Of a stretch of DNA of 64,000 nt, positions 17,257 through 26,566 are shown piece after piece (position 1 is the stretch's first letter; the number at the start of each line of letters is the position of its first letter). The notes under the pieces were generated by a model, which worked only from the letters and a program-made list of their open reading frames with translations, searched no databases and had not been told where the DNA came from. Source of the DNA: Hymenobacter sp. BT18 (GTDB taxonomy: Bacteria; Bacteroidota; Bacteroidia; Cytophagales; Hymenobacteraceae); contig NZ_CP050954.1 of the NCBI RefSeq assembly GCF_012273015.1, forward strand, positions 3,884,001 through 3,948,000, read 5' to 3'. A program made the position numbers and the translations under genes.

Positions 17257-18477
17257 ATGTCCAAGTTCGTCACCGGCAAAGAGCTAGAAGAAGTCGTGTA
17301 TGACATCCTCTTCGAAGCCAAACGCCAGCTGCTGCTGGTGTCCCCTTATATCAAGCTCGATACCTACTTCCGCGAGATTCTCGACCGCCACGCCCGGAAC
17401 CCCGAGCTGGAAATCATAGTGGTGTTCGGCAAGAACGAAGGCAAAGTAACCCGCAGCGTCAGCCGCGCCGACCTGGAATACTTCACCAAGTTTCCCAACG
17501 TCACGCTCATCTACGCGCCCAGCCTCCACGCCAAGTACTATGGCAATGAAGTGAAGGGCGTCGTCACGTCCATCAACCTCTACGATTATTCCTTCCGCAA
17601 CAACATCGAATTCGGCGTGTACAGCGAGAATGCGCCCATTATGGAGAAGTTGTTGGAAGCTGTGAACCGGAAGAGCCTCGAAGACCAATCTTTCGAGCAG
17701 GCCATGCGGGTAGCCTCTTCGCACGATGTGGTATTCGCAAAGCGTCCCATCTACAAACAACGGGGCGGGCTGATGTCAAAGATTGTAGGTTCGGCCATGG
17801 CTAAAGATTGCCTAGGGGCAGAAATAGTGTTCGATGCGGTAGATGAGTTGCTGAGCAATCGTCCCTACCCGTCCAAGCGCTTGGCCGACATACCTAAAGA
17901 GTTGGAGTATCAGCAGATGGTACCGCAGGTGCGTCCCAGCCGCCAGGAGGTAGAAGCCAAACCAGCTCCATTGCCTAGCAACCCCGCTATTGCTCACGGT
18001 TCTCATCCCGACCAAAAGGCAGCGCCACTTCAACCTACTGTTCCGGTTCAAGCGCATTTGCAGCCGGATCCTGCTTCTGCAAAGCCAGAAGAAGTACACC
18101 AGCACCTTCGCGACTATATAGTCAGCCAAAAGCAAGTGGCAGCTCCTACATCTATTACTACTGCCCCGCAACCTGTTCCTACAGCTGTTGCTCAAGATGC
18201 ACAGCCCCGTACATTACCAGTAACCCCAGTTGCTTCTCCTGCACCTCAGGCATCCAGGTCCGCGTACCCAGCACGTGCCCGCTCTACTGAGCAGGGCTTC
18301 TGCATCCGTACTGGCACCCCCATTCCCTTCAATTTAGAACGGCCCTTTTCTTATCCCGCTTATAAGAGCTGGGCAAGGTTTAGCAACGACGACTACCCGG
18401 AGCGCTACTGCCACAAAACCGGCAAGGAGTCCAATGGCAAGACTAGCAAACGAAATCCGATACTAGCATCCGCCTAG
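17257..18477 (+). CDS. Phospholipase D-like nuclease with C-terminal CxxTG tail
   Basis: A 406-residue protein. The N-terminal half is a PLD-family domain: VSPYIKLD early on, then PSLHAKYYGNE near residue 90, the HxK half of the HKD catalytic motif, and VVTSINLYDYS as the following strand. A Pro/Ala/Gln-rich linker (about 215-345) leads to a C-terminal module with GFCIRTGTPIPF and RYCHKTGKES, a Bacteroidota tail resembling a zinc knuckle in which each CxxC has become CxxT. One HKD motif per chain implies a dimeric nuclease. Its place between the HsdR_N-like and McrB genes suggests a DNA-degrading role in defence. Confidence 0.82.
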   Translation: MSKFVTGKELEEVVYDILFEAKRQLLLVSPYIKLDTYFREILDRHARNPELEIIVVFGKNEGKVTRSVSRADLEYFTKFPNVTLIYAPSLHAKYYGNEVKGVVTSINLYDYSFRNNIEFGVYSENAPIMEKLLEAVNRKSLEDQSFEQAMRVASSHDVVFAKRPIYKQRGGLMSKIVGSAMAKDCLGAEIVFDAVDELLSNRPYPSKRLADIPKELEYQQMVPQVRPSRQEVEAKPAPLPSNPAIAHGSHPDQKAAPLQPTVPVQAHLQPDPASAKPEEVHQHLRDYIVSQKQVAAPTSITTAPQPVPTAVAQDAQPRTLPVTPVASPAPQASRSAYPARARSTEQGFCIRTGTPIPFNLERPFSYPAYKSWARFSNDDYPERYCHKTGKESNGKTSKRNPILASA

Positions 18478-18598
18478 TACGCGTGGTCCTCAGAACATAA
18501 AGTAGGTATTCTATTCCCTGCCGCCCTCAACATTGTAACCAGAAGTGCATGATCCTGCCACTAATTGAAGTGGCATATCCTGAGCTATTCCTTGATTT

Positions 18599-21103
18599 AT
18601 GACAGTATCCGAAGTCAAAGAGCTTGTCCGTACCTGCGGACTTTCCTACAAAGCAGCCACCACAACCCGTAAGACGGATTTTGATAAAGTATTTATAGAG
18701 CAGAAAGGCTGGCTCTGCAATCTGGAGGATAAGCTACAGCTGCTTCCCAGCGACGCAGCAGCCCAAGTGCATAGAGTTATAGCTAAGCTCAAAAGCGCTG
18801 AATTGCTATTCGCTGAGGATGATGTTGCAGACCTCTCGCGCTTTATAAGTAGCATCAATAATATTGTGTTGGTAGGCAACCGACTCAACAACTTCCGGCA
18901 AGGCACGAAGCTCGATGACGGGACTGCCTTGCAACTCCCCAACTTATTCAACCACATTAAGCAAGCAGGTCAGTTACTGGATTGCGCTATTGTGCTGAAC
19001 AAAAACCTGAAAGCCTTCCTGCCTCACCTTTATTCGGTGGTCAAGCACTGCCAGGATCCGCAGCGTTACCCCATCTTCTATAAGTATTGGCGCAATATCA
19101 TGCGGGAAGTATATGGCCTTTCCGATGCATATGACGCCATGACTCAGTTCTACCAAGAGCTACCCGAGCAAGACCGGCATCTGTGTTTCGGCAGCTACAT
19201 GGGCGTTACCGGTATAAACGTAGCAGAAGTTCTTGCGAAAGAACCACTGCAAAACACCGAGAGCGAAGCTGCCATCCGCTACCTACGCGAAGAAGTTCTT
19301 AATCTTCACCAATATCAAAAGTTGCTACCCGCTCTGAATACCGCTCCTCGTTACTTCGTTATCGGCTCCAAATATGGAGACAATGCCAATGAGAGTATTC
19401 TGCCCCAAATGCTGGAGCGCCGGGTTATTGCTACAGGCTTCGCCCGCCATTTAGACCTTTCAGCGTATTATGGTGAAGAAGAACAGCTCATCGACGAGTA
19501 TTTAAAAGAGGCAGGGGAAAAGCCCAATGCCAGACAGGCCTTGAAGCGTTTCCTTTCTATCAAGCCTGGAGATTTAATAGCTGTTAAAGCCGACGGCAGC
19601 CCCAAGCAAAGCAAGCCTTTCCTATCTATCGTCGGGCTCGCAAAAGTGGTGGAACGAGACGGGAAGGTATACCAGCATGACCCAGGAAAACTCGGGCATG
19701 TAATTAATGTCGAGTTCTACAAGTCAGATATATACAAGGAATTTGCGTTAGGAGGATACGGTAGCACGGTGCATGAACTAAAAAAAACCGAGGCTATTGA
19801 GACCATTTTCAATGCCGACTATTCCAAGCCAGGAGGAAAAACGGGCCTAGTCACACCACCATTACCACCAGCCGTGCAGCATCCCCTTAACCAGATCTTG
19901 TTTGGCCCTCCTGGTACGGGCAAAACCTACCAGACCTTACGCCTCGCTTATGAAATCATCAAAGGCCATGCGCCAGGTAGCTACGATGAAGCAAGCAAGT
20001 TCTTCAAGGAAAACCTGTACGATCAAATTGAGCTGGTAACATTTCACCAAAGCTTCACCTACGAAGATTTTGTGCAAGGTATTCGCCCGATGGTAGGCGA
20101 GGAAGGCAAGCTGACGTTCACCGAGCACAAAGGAATATTCTATCAAATAACACAACGTGCCCGCGCAAACTGGGAAAGCAACCAACAAAGCCACCTAGCG
20201 CACGTCCCATTTGAGACGGTATTTGAAGAGTTTATTCGGCCGCTACGCGAGGAAGAAAGCGTCATTGCCTTAGCAATGCAGTGGCAGGGGTTTTCGTACA
20301 CCATAACGGGCCTATCCGAGTATAGTATTCGCTACATCAGGAATGGTCAGCAAACGCCTATGGCCACTGGTAGCGTCGAGTACCAGAGCTTTGATAGCTT
20401 CGCTTTCGATCCAGCAGCGGAGAAGACACTCAGCCTGGCCACGCTACAGAAGTATTACGAACAAGGCTATGGAGGAAACGCAATAGCGCTTGCTTCCTAT
20501 TATAAACCCTTGGTTGAAGCGCTGCATGCACGGGCAAAGACCATTACTGTACCTAAGCAACAGCTCAAAAACTATGTACTCATCATCGATGAAATCAACC
20601 GGGCCAACATATCGAAAGTATTCGGGGAGCTGATTACCTTATTGGAGCCAGATAAGCGCGTTGGCGGCAAACACGAGCTTACGGTGCGATTATCGTCAGG
20701 GGAGAGGGACTTTGGTATTCCCCGCAACCTGTATGTCATTGGCACCATGAACACCGCCGATAAGTCGATTGCGCTGCTGGACATTGCGCTACGCCGCCGG
20801 TTTGAGTTCAAGGCTCTGTATCCTGTGTATGCCCAGGACGGCAAGCGCTTCACCCATTCGGATGTCTTCGAGAAGCTCAACGAGCGAATTATCAAGCTCA
20901 AGTCCCGCGATTTTCAGATCGGTCATGCCTACTTCATGAATGAGGACGAATCCCTCAGCACAATCCTGGATAAAAAGGTAATACCCCTGCTCTACGAATA
21001 CTTCCTTAACGATGACAAGAAAGTGGAAGAGGTATTCAAGGGTACAGGCATAGTCTTGGCCATCAATTCAGAAACCGGCCTTTTGCACTACAAGCAAGGG
21101 TAA
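18599..21103 (+). CDS. mcrB: McrB-type AAA+ motor of a modified-DNA restriction system
   Basis: An 834-residue protein. The AAA+ domain occupies the C-terminal half: Walker A FGPPGTGKT near residue 438, LIIDEINRANISKVFGEL (Walker B with the following Asn/Arg signature) and GTMNTADKSIALLDIALRRRF, the McrB hallmark. A segment with VTFHQSFTYEDFVQG just after Walker A also matches the family. The N-terminal about 400 residues replace the small McrB DNA-binding domain; residues 255-405 (YFVIGSKYG, FLSIKPGDLIAVKA, VGLAKVV) look like an EVE/PUA-type modified-base reader. McrB uses GTP to translocate and drive cutting by McrC. mcrC starts 5 nt downstream. Confidence 0.93.
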   Translation: MTVSEVKELVRTCGLSYKAATTTRKTDFDKVFIEQKGWLCNLEDKLQLLPSDAAAQVHRVIAKLKSAELLFAEDDVADLSRFISSINNIVLVGNRLNNFRQGTKLDDGTALQLPNLFNHIKQAGQLLDCAIVLNKNLKAFLPHLYSVVKHCQDPQRYPIFYKYWRNIMREVYGLSDAYDAMTQFYQELPEQDRHLCFGSYMGVTGINVAEVLAKEPLQNTESEAAIRYLREEVLNLHQYQKLLPALNTAPRYFVIGSKYGDNANESILPQMLERRVIATGFARHLDLSAYYGEEEQLIDEYLKEAGEKPNARQALKRFLSIKPGDLIAVKADGSPKQSKPFLSIVGLAKVVERDGKVYQHDPGKLGHVINVEFYKSDIYKEFALGGYGSTVHELKKTEAIETIFNADYSKPGGKTGLVTPPLPPAVQHPLNQILFGPPGTGKTYQTLRLAYEIIKGHAPGSYDEASKFFKENLYDQIELVTFHQSFTYEDFVQGIRPMVGEEGKLTFTEHKGIFYQITQRARANWESNQQSHLAHVPFETVFEEFIRPLREEESVIALAMQWQGFSYTITGLSEYSIRYIRNGQQTPMATGSVEYQSFDSFAFDPAAEKTLSLATLQKYYEQGYGGNAIALASYYKPLVEALHARAKTITVPKQQLKNYVLIIDEINRANISKVFGELITLLEPDKRVGGKHELTVRLSSGERDFGIPRNLYVIGTMNTADKSIALLDIALRRRFEFKALYPVYAQDGKRFTHSDVFEKLNERIIKLKSRDFQIGHAYFMNEDESLSTILDKKVIPLLYEYFLNDDKKVEEVFKGTGIVLAINSETGLLHYKQG

Positions 21104-21108
21104 AAGTC

Positions 21109-22569
21109 ATGGACTTCTACCTATACGAATACCGCACCCGTCTTCCACTCGCTACCTTAGCTGAGTACGGCATTTCAGCTTCAGACCTGCAAGCTCATTT
21201 GCAGCAGCTGTGGGTTAACCGTCCACGGGTTCCTTTTTGGCGTGCCCCTAATGATGATGGCTCAACCAAGCAGCGCTTCCTGCGCTTCCATGGTGAGGAT
21301 GGCACAATTAGCGCCCGGAATTACGTGGGCCAAATTCAGATTAACGGGCATACCCTACACCTGTTGCCGAAGGTGTTCTGGCCTGGCAGCGCACCTGCTA
21401 CCACCGAGCCAAGTGAGCTTAGTTTGCAAGCAATGCACGCGCACCTTTTCTGGTGGTTGCGTTACTCGCATAAGTTGCGTTTTCCCCGAGCACTGGCAAG
21501 CTTCGAGGCAGTGCCTACTAGCTTGTATGAAGTACTTATCCTGCTTTTCGCGCAGTACACGCACGAGTTGCTTAGCCGCGCCCACTACCAATACTACCAA
21601 GAGGTTAGTGAAGATTTGAACACATTGCGTGGGCAGGTAAATTTTACGGCGTATGCAAGGTATTTCGGTACTGGGCGCGGGCACTATCTACCCTGTACCT
21701 ACGATTCCTTCCAGCCGGATAACCGCTTCAACCGAATACTCCGATACGTAACAAGCCAACTACTCAATCGAACTACCCAGGACCATACCCGGCACCTACT
21801 CCAGGAAATTCACTTCCAACTCGATGAGGTAGCTGATCAGACAGCTACCCTTGCCGATTGCGACCAGGTGCAGCTCTCGCCTTTATTCGATGACTTCAGG
21901 GTCGTACTCGATTATTGCCGTCTTTTCTTAGCTGATAATGGTCCTTTGGCTAGTCATACTCCAGATGTCCGGGTGTTTGCTATTCTGCTACCAACAGAAG
22001 TTCTCTTTGAAGACTTTATAGAGGGCTTCGTACGCACACATCTAGCTACCCAGTTTCAAGTTCGCTCTCAAACCCGCGACTTGTATCTGGCTGAGGTTAC
22101 ACCCAATGACACCAAGAAGCCCCAAAAGCTTTTTCAACTCCGACACGACCTATTGCTAAGAGCTAAGCCCAGCAAAAAGCACCAGGATTATCCCATCGTA
22201 GTAGATACCAAATACAAGCTCCTGCCTATTGACAGTGGCTCTATTGAAGCCAGCAGTGTTGCCCAAGCGGACATGTATCAGCTCGTGAGTTACGCCTTAA
22301 GGCGTGGTACACCTTACACCCATCTATTCTATCCAGATTCACTCCGACATCCGGCCTCAGATCCGTTGGATAACCGCTTAGATTACTCAGTCAAAAGTAA
22401 GTTGGCAGGTGCCGAAACATTCATAACGATATCAGCTCACCGTTTGCCCATCGTCCTAACCGCTGCTTTTTCTGAGAACTACTCTGCAAGTGGCTTTGGG
22501 GAAATACTTCCTGACCATGAGCAAGCTCTACAAGCACGTTTACTAAGTGCTCTTTCAACGGTTTCTTAG
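21109..22569 (+). CDS. mcrC: McrC-type nuclease subunit
   Basis: A 486-residue McrC homologue. The N-terminal beta domain contains ARNYVGQIQINGHTLHLLPK, the GxIxxxGxxIxIxPK pattern typical of the family. The C-terminal nuclease core shows LRHDLLLR followed by YPIVVDTKYKLL, giving the PD...D/ExK metal-binding set (here DTK). Partnered with McrB it would cleave DNA carrying modified cytosines. It is the last gene of the rightward defence run; the next gene is convergent at 22670. Length and motifs look intact. Confidence 0.92.
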   Translation: MDFYLYEYRTRLPLATLAEYGISASDLQAHLQQLWVNRPRVPFWRAPNDDGSTKQRFLRFHGEDGTISARNYVGQIQINGHTLHLLPKVFWPGSAPATTEPSELSLQAMHAHLFWWLRYSHKLRFPRALASFEAVPTSLYEVLILLFAQYTHELLSRAHYQYYQEVSEDLNTLRGQVNFTAYARYFGTGRGHYLPCTYDSFQPDNRFNRILRYVTSQLLNRTTQDHTRHLLQEIHFQLDEVADQTATLADCDQVQLSPLFDDFRVVLDYCRLFLADNGPLASHTPDVRVFAILLPTEVLFEDFIEGFVRTHLATQFQVRSQTRDLYLAEVTPNDTKKPQKLFQLRHDLLLRAKPSKKHQDYPIVVDTKYKLLPIDSGSIEASSVAQADMYQLVSYALRRGTPYTHLFYPDSLRHPASDPLDNRLDYSVKSKLAGAETFITISAHRLPIVLTAAFSENYSASGFGEILPDHEQALQARLLSALSTVS

Positions 22570-22669
22570 CTATACCTCTCTAGACATAGTATTCCTAGGC
22601 GAGCCTTTTCTATACCGAAAGTTAGTAACTCCCAAGAATGGAAAGTTAAACCCGGTACAACTTGTTGTG

Positions 22670-22963
22670 CTAGATGAAACAAGGATGGATAGGAGGGGAA
22701 TCATCCCCATTAAACGACTCCTCTAGCGCCGTTCGCACCAGCGCATACACTGTCTCCCAGCCCAACCGCACGCTTTCCGCCGGCAGATCCACCAGGTACT
22801 GAACCGTCACGTAGTCCACTAAAGCAGGCGTAACTGCTCCCCGGTCAAGGCACGCCGGCAGCGCTAAGCTCCAGGGCTCCTTGCCGGGGCGCAGCAGCTT
22901 GATGCTGCGGCCGCCTACCGCGCCCACAATGCGGGCCTCCATTAATAGTCGTGCATTAGCCAT
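22670..22963 (-). CDS. Small protein downstream of umuC, unknown function
   Basis: A 97-residue acidic protein with no recognisable motif. It starts 35 nt after the umuC stop on the same strand and so probably belongs to the umuD-umuC transcript. The N-terminal half is basic and beta-like (RIVGAVGGRSIKLL), the second half helical and acidic. Small third genes occur beside Y-family polymerase operons in some bacteria and may be accessory or regulatory, but I do not recognise this one. Codon use and overlap-free placement support a real gene. Confidence 0.6.
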   Translation of the reverse strand: MANARLLMEARIVGAVGGRSIKLLRPGKEPWSLALPACLDRGAVTPALVDYVTVQYLVDLPAESVRLGWETVYALVRTALEESFNGDDSPPIHPCFI

Positions 22964-22997
22964 GACTGGTTTCTCCTAGCTTCGGGCGTCCTGCGGC

Positions 22998-24296
22998 TCA
23001 GCACCGCACGCCCCACAATTCTTTCCACTTCGTCGTAAACGCGGGGCTTTTCACGTCCCGCCGCATGGCCCACGCTTCGCCCCGCCCAGGAGCAGCCACC
23101 ATCGAGCCTACCCGCACCATTCCCTTTCCGTAGCGCGTGTTCAACGCATCCATGGCCCGCATGAGCTCCGCCCGTGCCGGCGCAAACCGGCAGGGGTCCT
23201 CAAACAACGACCCCTGCCGGTTTGCGCCGGCCCGCTCCAGTCCATCTAGCACCACGCCTGCCTTCACGTAGCGCCGCCCCGGCCGCCAAATGCGCTCCAG
23301 CCCCCGCCGTGCCCACGCCGCCAGCACCAGTGTGTCGTCCGTGGCCACCGGTAAGGTCAGCTGCGCCGATAACGAGTAGGGGGGAGGCAGCTGGGCAAAC
23401 CGGCTCGTCTCCACAAACACGGTGAGCAGCCGGGCCGCCAGGCCTTGCTGCCGCAGCTTCTCCCCGGCCCGCGCCGCGTGGCTGGCCACTGCGCCGGCTA
23501 TGTCGGGCAGCTCCGTCAATGTCTGCCCAAACGAGCGGGTGCAGGCCATCGACTTGCGCGCCTCGTCTTCCACCACCACGCTCGAGCACGGAAAGCCCCG
23601 CAGCTCGTGCAGCAGCCGGGCGCCCACCACCCCGCCCAGGTTTTTGCGCGCCCAGGCGTCCCCTACGCCCGCCAGCTCCGCGGCCGTGCGCACCCCCACG
23701 GCGTGCAGCTTTGCCGCCGAGCGGTGGCCCACGCCCCACACGTCCTCTATGGCCACGCGCGCCAGTACCTCCCGGCGCTGGGCCTCATCCTCCAGCAGCA
23801 GCACGCCCGGCCCGCAGCCTGCCACCATATCCTGCTTGGCTACGCGGTTAGCCACCTTGGCCAGGGTTTTGGTGGGGGCCACGCCCACGCACACCGGTAT
23901 GCCCGTCCGCTGCCGCACTTGCCCGCGTACCTCGCCCGCCCAGCGGCCAAGGTCAAAGTGCCGGGTCATGCCCGCCAAATCCAGGAAGGCCTCATCTACC
24001 GAATACACCTCCACGGCCGGCGCCACCTGCTGCAGGTACCACATCACGCGCCGGCTCATGTCCCCGTACAGCTCGTAGTTCGAGGAGCAGGCTACCACCC
24101 CGTGCTGCCGGATCAGCTCCTTCACCTGGAAGTAGGGCTCGCCCATTTTCAGCCCCAGCGCCTTGGCTTCCTGGGAGCGGGCCACAATGCACCCGTCGTT
24201 GTTGCTGAGCACCACCACCGGCCGCCCTTCCAGCTCCGGCCGAAAGACCCGCTCGCAGGAGGCGTAAAAGTTGTTGCAGTCGACCAGGCCGAACAT
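22998..24296 (-). CDS. umuC: UmuC-like Y-family DNA polymerase (Pol V catalytic subunit)
   Basis: A 432-residue Y-family polymerase. [17 protein letters not shown] at the start holds the first catalytic Asp and the Y/F steric gate, YSVDEAFLD near residue 100 carries the second acidic pair, and [21 protein letters not shown] is the helix-hairpin-helix of the thumb. The little-finger domain and the UmuC-specific C-terminal DUF4113-like segment ([15 protein letters not shown]) follow. It performs error-prone synthesis across DNA lesions when joined by processed UmuD. The gene follows umuD after a 79-bp gap. Its presence in the island suggests a mobile SOS cassette, as often found on plasmids and ICEs. 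Confidence 0.93.
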   Translation of the reverse strand: MFGLVDCNNFYASCERVFRPELEGRPVVVLSNNDGCIVARSQEAKALGLKMGEPYFQVKELIRQHGVVACSSNYELYGDMSRRVMWYLQQVAPAVEVYSVDEAFLDLAGMTRHFDLGRWAGEVRGQVRQRTGIPVCVGVAPTKTLAKVANRVAKQDMVAGCGPGVLLLEDEAQRREVLARVAIEDVWGVGHRSAAKLHAVGVRTAAELAGVGDAWARKNLGGVVGARLLHELRGFPCSSVVVEDEARKSMACTRSFGQTLTELPDIAGAVASHAARAGEKLRQQGLAARLLTVFVETSRFAQLPPPYSLSAQLTLPVATDDTLVLAAWARRGLERIWRPGRRYVKAGVVLDGLERAGANRQGSLFEDPCRFAPARAELMRAMDALNTRYGKGMVRVGSMVAAPGRGEAWAMRRDVKSPAFTTKWKELWGVRC

Positions 24297-24375
24297 AACG
24301 GAGTAGGGTAGGAGTAGATGGAAAAGAGAAGAGGAGATGCACCAGGGCAGGCACGGCAGAGAATGGCTCGGGCGT

Positions 24376-24846
24376 CTAGCTAACCGGGCGCACGTAGCTC
24401 AGGCCCCGGCGGCCTTCCCCCACCAGTGGGTGCAGCACGGCCACCACCACGCCCCAGATGTGTAAGTCGTCGGCATTGCGCACGACTATGGGTTGGTAGT
24501 CCGAGTTTTCAGCTACCAGCTCCACCCGGTTCGGGTATTTCTGCAGGCGCTTCACCGTATGCTCCCCCGCCACGCAGGCCACCACAATGTCTCCGTCCTG
24601 GGCGCGCATGCTTCGGTCAATGGCCAGCACGTCCCCGTCGTGGATGCCCGCGCCGGTCATGCTGTTGCCCATGGCCCGCGCCAGAAACGACGCGTCCGGG
24701 TGCCGCAGCATCAGCCGGTTCAGGTCCACCAGTTCCGATTCATAATCTGCTGCCGGCGAAGGGAAGCCGCACGAGAGCAGCGTTCCAAGAAAGGGAATAG
24801 GCGCCTGTCCCGGAGCCACTTCACCTAGTAAAATCACGTTTGCCAT
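24376..24846 (-). CDS. umuD: UmuD-like S24 self-cleaving protein
   Basis: A 156-residue LexA/UmuD-family protein without the LexA DNA-binding domain. The catalytic Ser lies in [10 protein letters not shown] near residue 62 and the Lys in HTVKRLQK near residue 100; GDILVA-type [10 protein letters not shown] lies between. A cleavage-site Ala-Gly or Cys-Gly pair is expected in the N-terminal about 30 residues; [12 protein letters not shown] is the likely region. Upon RecA activation it clips itself and joins UmuC. It is the first gene of a leftward operon, and its upstream region holds an inverted repeat (24884-24926). Confidence 0.9.
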   Translation of the reverse strand: MANVILLGEVAPGQAPIPFLGTLLSCGFPSPAADYESELVDLNRLMLRHPDASFLARAMGNSMTGAGIHDGDVLAIDRSMRAQDGDIVVACVAGEHTVKRLQKYPNRVELVAENSDYQPIVVRNADDLHIWGVVVAVLHPLVGEGRRGLSYVRPVS

Positions 24847-24883
24847 AAGCTGCTTGTTTGCTTGTTATGGCAATTATACGGTA

Positions 24884-24926
24884 TTGCTAATAAAATTAGT
24901 TTATATAATGTCAAAAAAATTAGCAA
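24884..24926. promoter_or_regulatory. Inverted repeat upstream of umuD, possible operator
   Basis: TTGCTAAT at 24884-24891 and ATTAGCAA at 24919-24926 are exact inverted copies, 27 nt apart, in an AT-rich stretch 38-80 bp upstream of the umuD start. The position fits a repressor or SOS operator. The half-sites do not match the E. coli LexA box; Bacteroidota LexA sites vary. The rest of the 369-bp gap (24847-25215) shows no convincing gene. Confidence 0.45.
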
Positions 24927-25215
24927 ATGTGAGCCTGCTGTGTCAAAATAGCTTGCTTATGTGCAAACTTGTTGAGCCCTTGTGCAAAGTCTGTAGCGCC
25001 TTCGCTGGGGCCTATGCCACTGCTATAGTCTTGTGCAGTGGACGCATTTAAGCGTGCCCAAGCTTTGCGCTCATTACCTACCACCAACTGGTCTATACCG
25101 GTAAGCTTAATCAGATGCTATGCCCGAAATCGAGTACCTGCCCCGTGTCATACGATTGCAGTTGCATCCGCAAACACTCATCAGGTTGCTCATTGCATTT
25201 GATTGCCTAGCAGCC

Positions 25216-26448
25216 TTAGCGGAGGAGGATTTGTGTTATATCATCTAAGTCGTGCAAATCACGAACATCAGTTGATAATCGCTCAAACACTTCTTTCGCA
25301 GCTTGTGCGTCCTTACGTGCTTCCAAACGATTTGAGCGCATGCCTGCTCGTTCAACATAGGCCCGTATTAGCCGCATATCATCGCTGCCGGCACGGTGAA
25401 GTTTTATCTGGTTACTGGCAATTTGGATAACTTCAGTAGCTACTTTATCCCCTAGACTTTCACGGCCCCAATCGTCTAAAGCACGACATTTGTTGAAGTA
25501 CCATGTAGAGACGCTTGGCTCTTGCTGAATGCTACGGTCAAAATAGCTAATCGCCTCCTTGTAGTTTTTCAGACCACTAAGCGCTAAGCCTACTACGTTC
25601 CATACGTCAACATTGCGCAGCCCTAGCCCCTCGGCTTTATACCCGGCATCAACAGCTTCTTGTAGCTTGCCTGTGCGGTAGTACACACTTGCAAGTGCTA
25701 AATGAGCTTCGGCACCAGTAGGTTGAATACTCAGAGCTTGTCGGGCATAGTTCGTAGCATCGTTATATTCCTTTTGGCAATAAGCTGCGTCAGCAGCTTT
25801 AACTAATTGCTCATAAAGACCTACCTGCTTTGATTCTGCTTTTGCTTGCTCCCGTAACTGTAGTTCGATTTTGACTTGCTGCTCAATGACAGTACCAGAA
25901 GTGGGTGGGAAAGCAGCTACGGATTCTGCCACATTGATTACTTCTCGCCCTTGCTCAAGCAGTACCTCAAACTCCTGACGAAACACCCGTATCAGTTCAG
26001 GCTCCTGGCAGAGCAGTATATTCTCTCGGTTGCGCTGCGCCCCGTACGTCCAGTTATAAGATCCTGAAATCAATACTGAATTGTCGACAAGGCAGAACTT
26101 ATGGTGCAAGGCGGGATGGTCAGCGGCAACGAATAGCGTAGCGCCTTTATTCAACAATTCTTGCCAAGGCAAGCTATGGGTTATATTGAAGTTGATAAGG
26201 TCATTACGGATAATGACCAGTACAATTATTTCAGCACTAGCTTTTGCCAACAAGGCATCAAATAGCTCCCGGTCGGTAAACCACGCAACGGCAACCCTAA
26301 TACTGGTAGTTGCTTTCTCTATTTCGCTTTTAATCCGCGGGCTGATGTCTGTAAGGCAGGATTCTGTTGGCATATAATTCAGACAGTATTGAGCTAGCTT
26401 AAGATAGGCCTCGTATCCGCTCTGCACCAAATAACTTCCGCTGTTCAC
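25216..26448 (-). CDS. PLD-like nuclease fused to TPR repeats
   Basis: A 410-residue protein read from a GTG start; ATG at 26373 (codon 26) is an alternative, and the catalytic domain is intact with either. Residues about 35-160 form a PLD domain: VAVAWFTDRELFDAL, then HHKFCLVDNSVLISGSYNWT near residue 118, with the H-x-K-(4)-D catalytic motif and the downstream Gly-Ser. This most resembles the DUF1669/mitoPLD-type single-HKD nucleases. Residues about 215-325 are three to four TPR-like helical pairs (YNDATNYARQALSIQP, KLQEAVDAGYKAEGLG, YKEAISYFDRSIQQEP), likely for protein contact. Monocistronic. Its position among restriction genes suggests a defence nuclease. Confidence 0.83.
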   Translation of the reverse strand: MNSGSYLVQSGYEAYLKLAQYCLNYMPTESCLTDISPRIKSEIEKATTSIRVAVAWFTDRELFDALLAKASAEIIVLVIIRNDLINFNITHSLPWQELLNKGATLFVAADHPALHHKFCLVDNSVLISGSYNWTYGAQRNRENILLCQEPELIRVFRQEFEVLLEQGREVINVAESVAAFPPTSGTVIEQQVKIELQLREQAKAESKQVGLYEQLVKAADAAYCQKEYNDATNYARQALSIQPTGAEAHLALASVYYRTGKLQEAVDAGYKAEGLGLRNVDVWNVVGLALSGLKNYKEAISYFDRSIQQEPSVSTWYFNKCRALDDWGRESLGDKVATEVIQIASNQIKLHRAGSDDMRLIRAYVERAGMRSNRLEARKDAQAAKEVFERLSTDVRDLHDLDDITQILLR

Positions 26449-26566
26449 AGCCTATTAAAACAAGCAAAGAGGTTTGTCGGATAACAAGGCAGACGGTGTT
26501 TACATCATGGGCTTTGGTTAACAGAGCAAGGGCCAGCTATAGTTACGGCGCTACTAAAGTGCGGTC

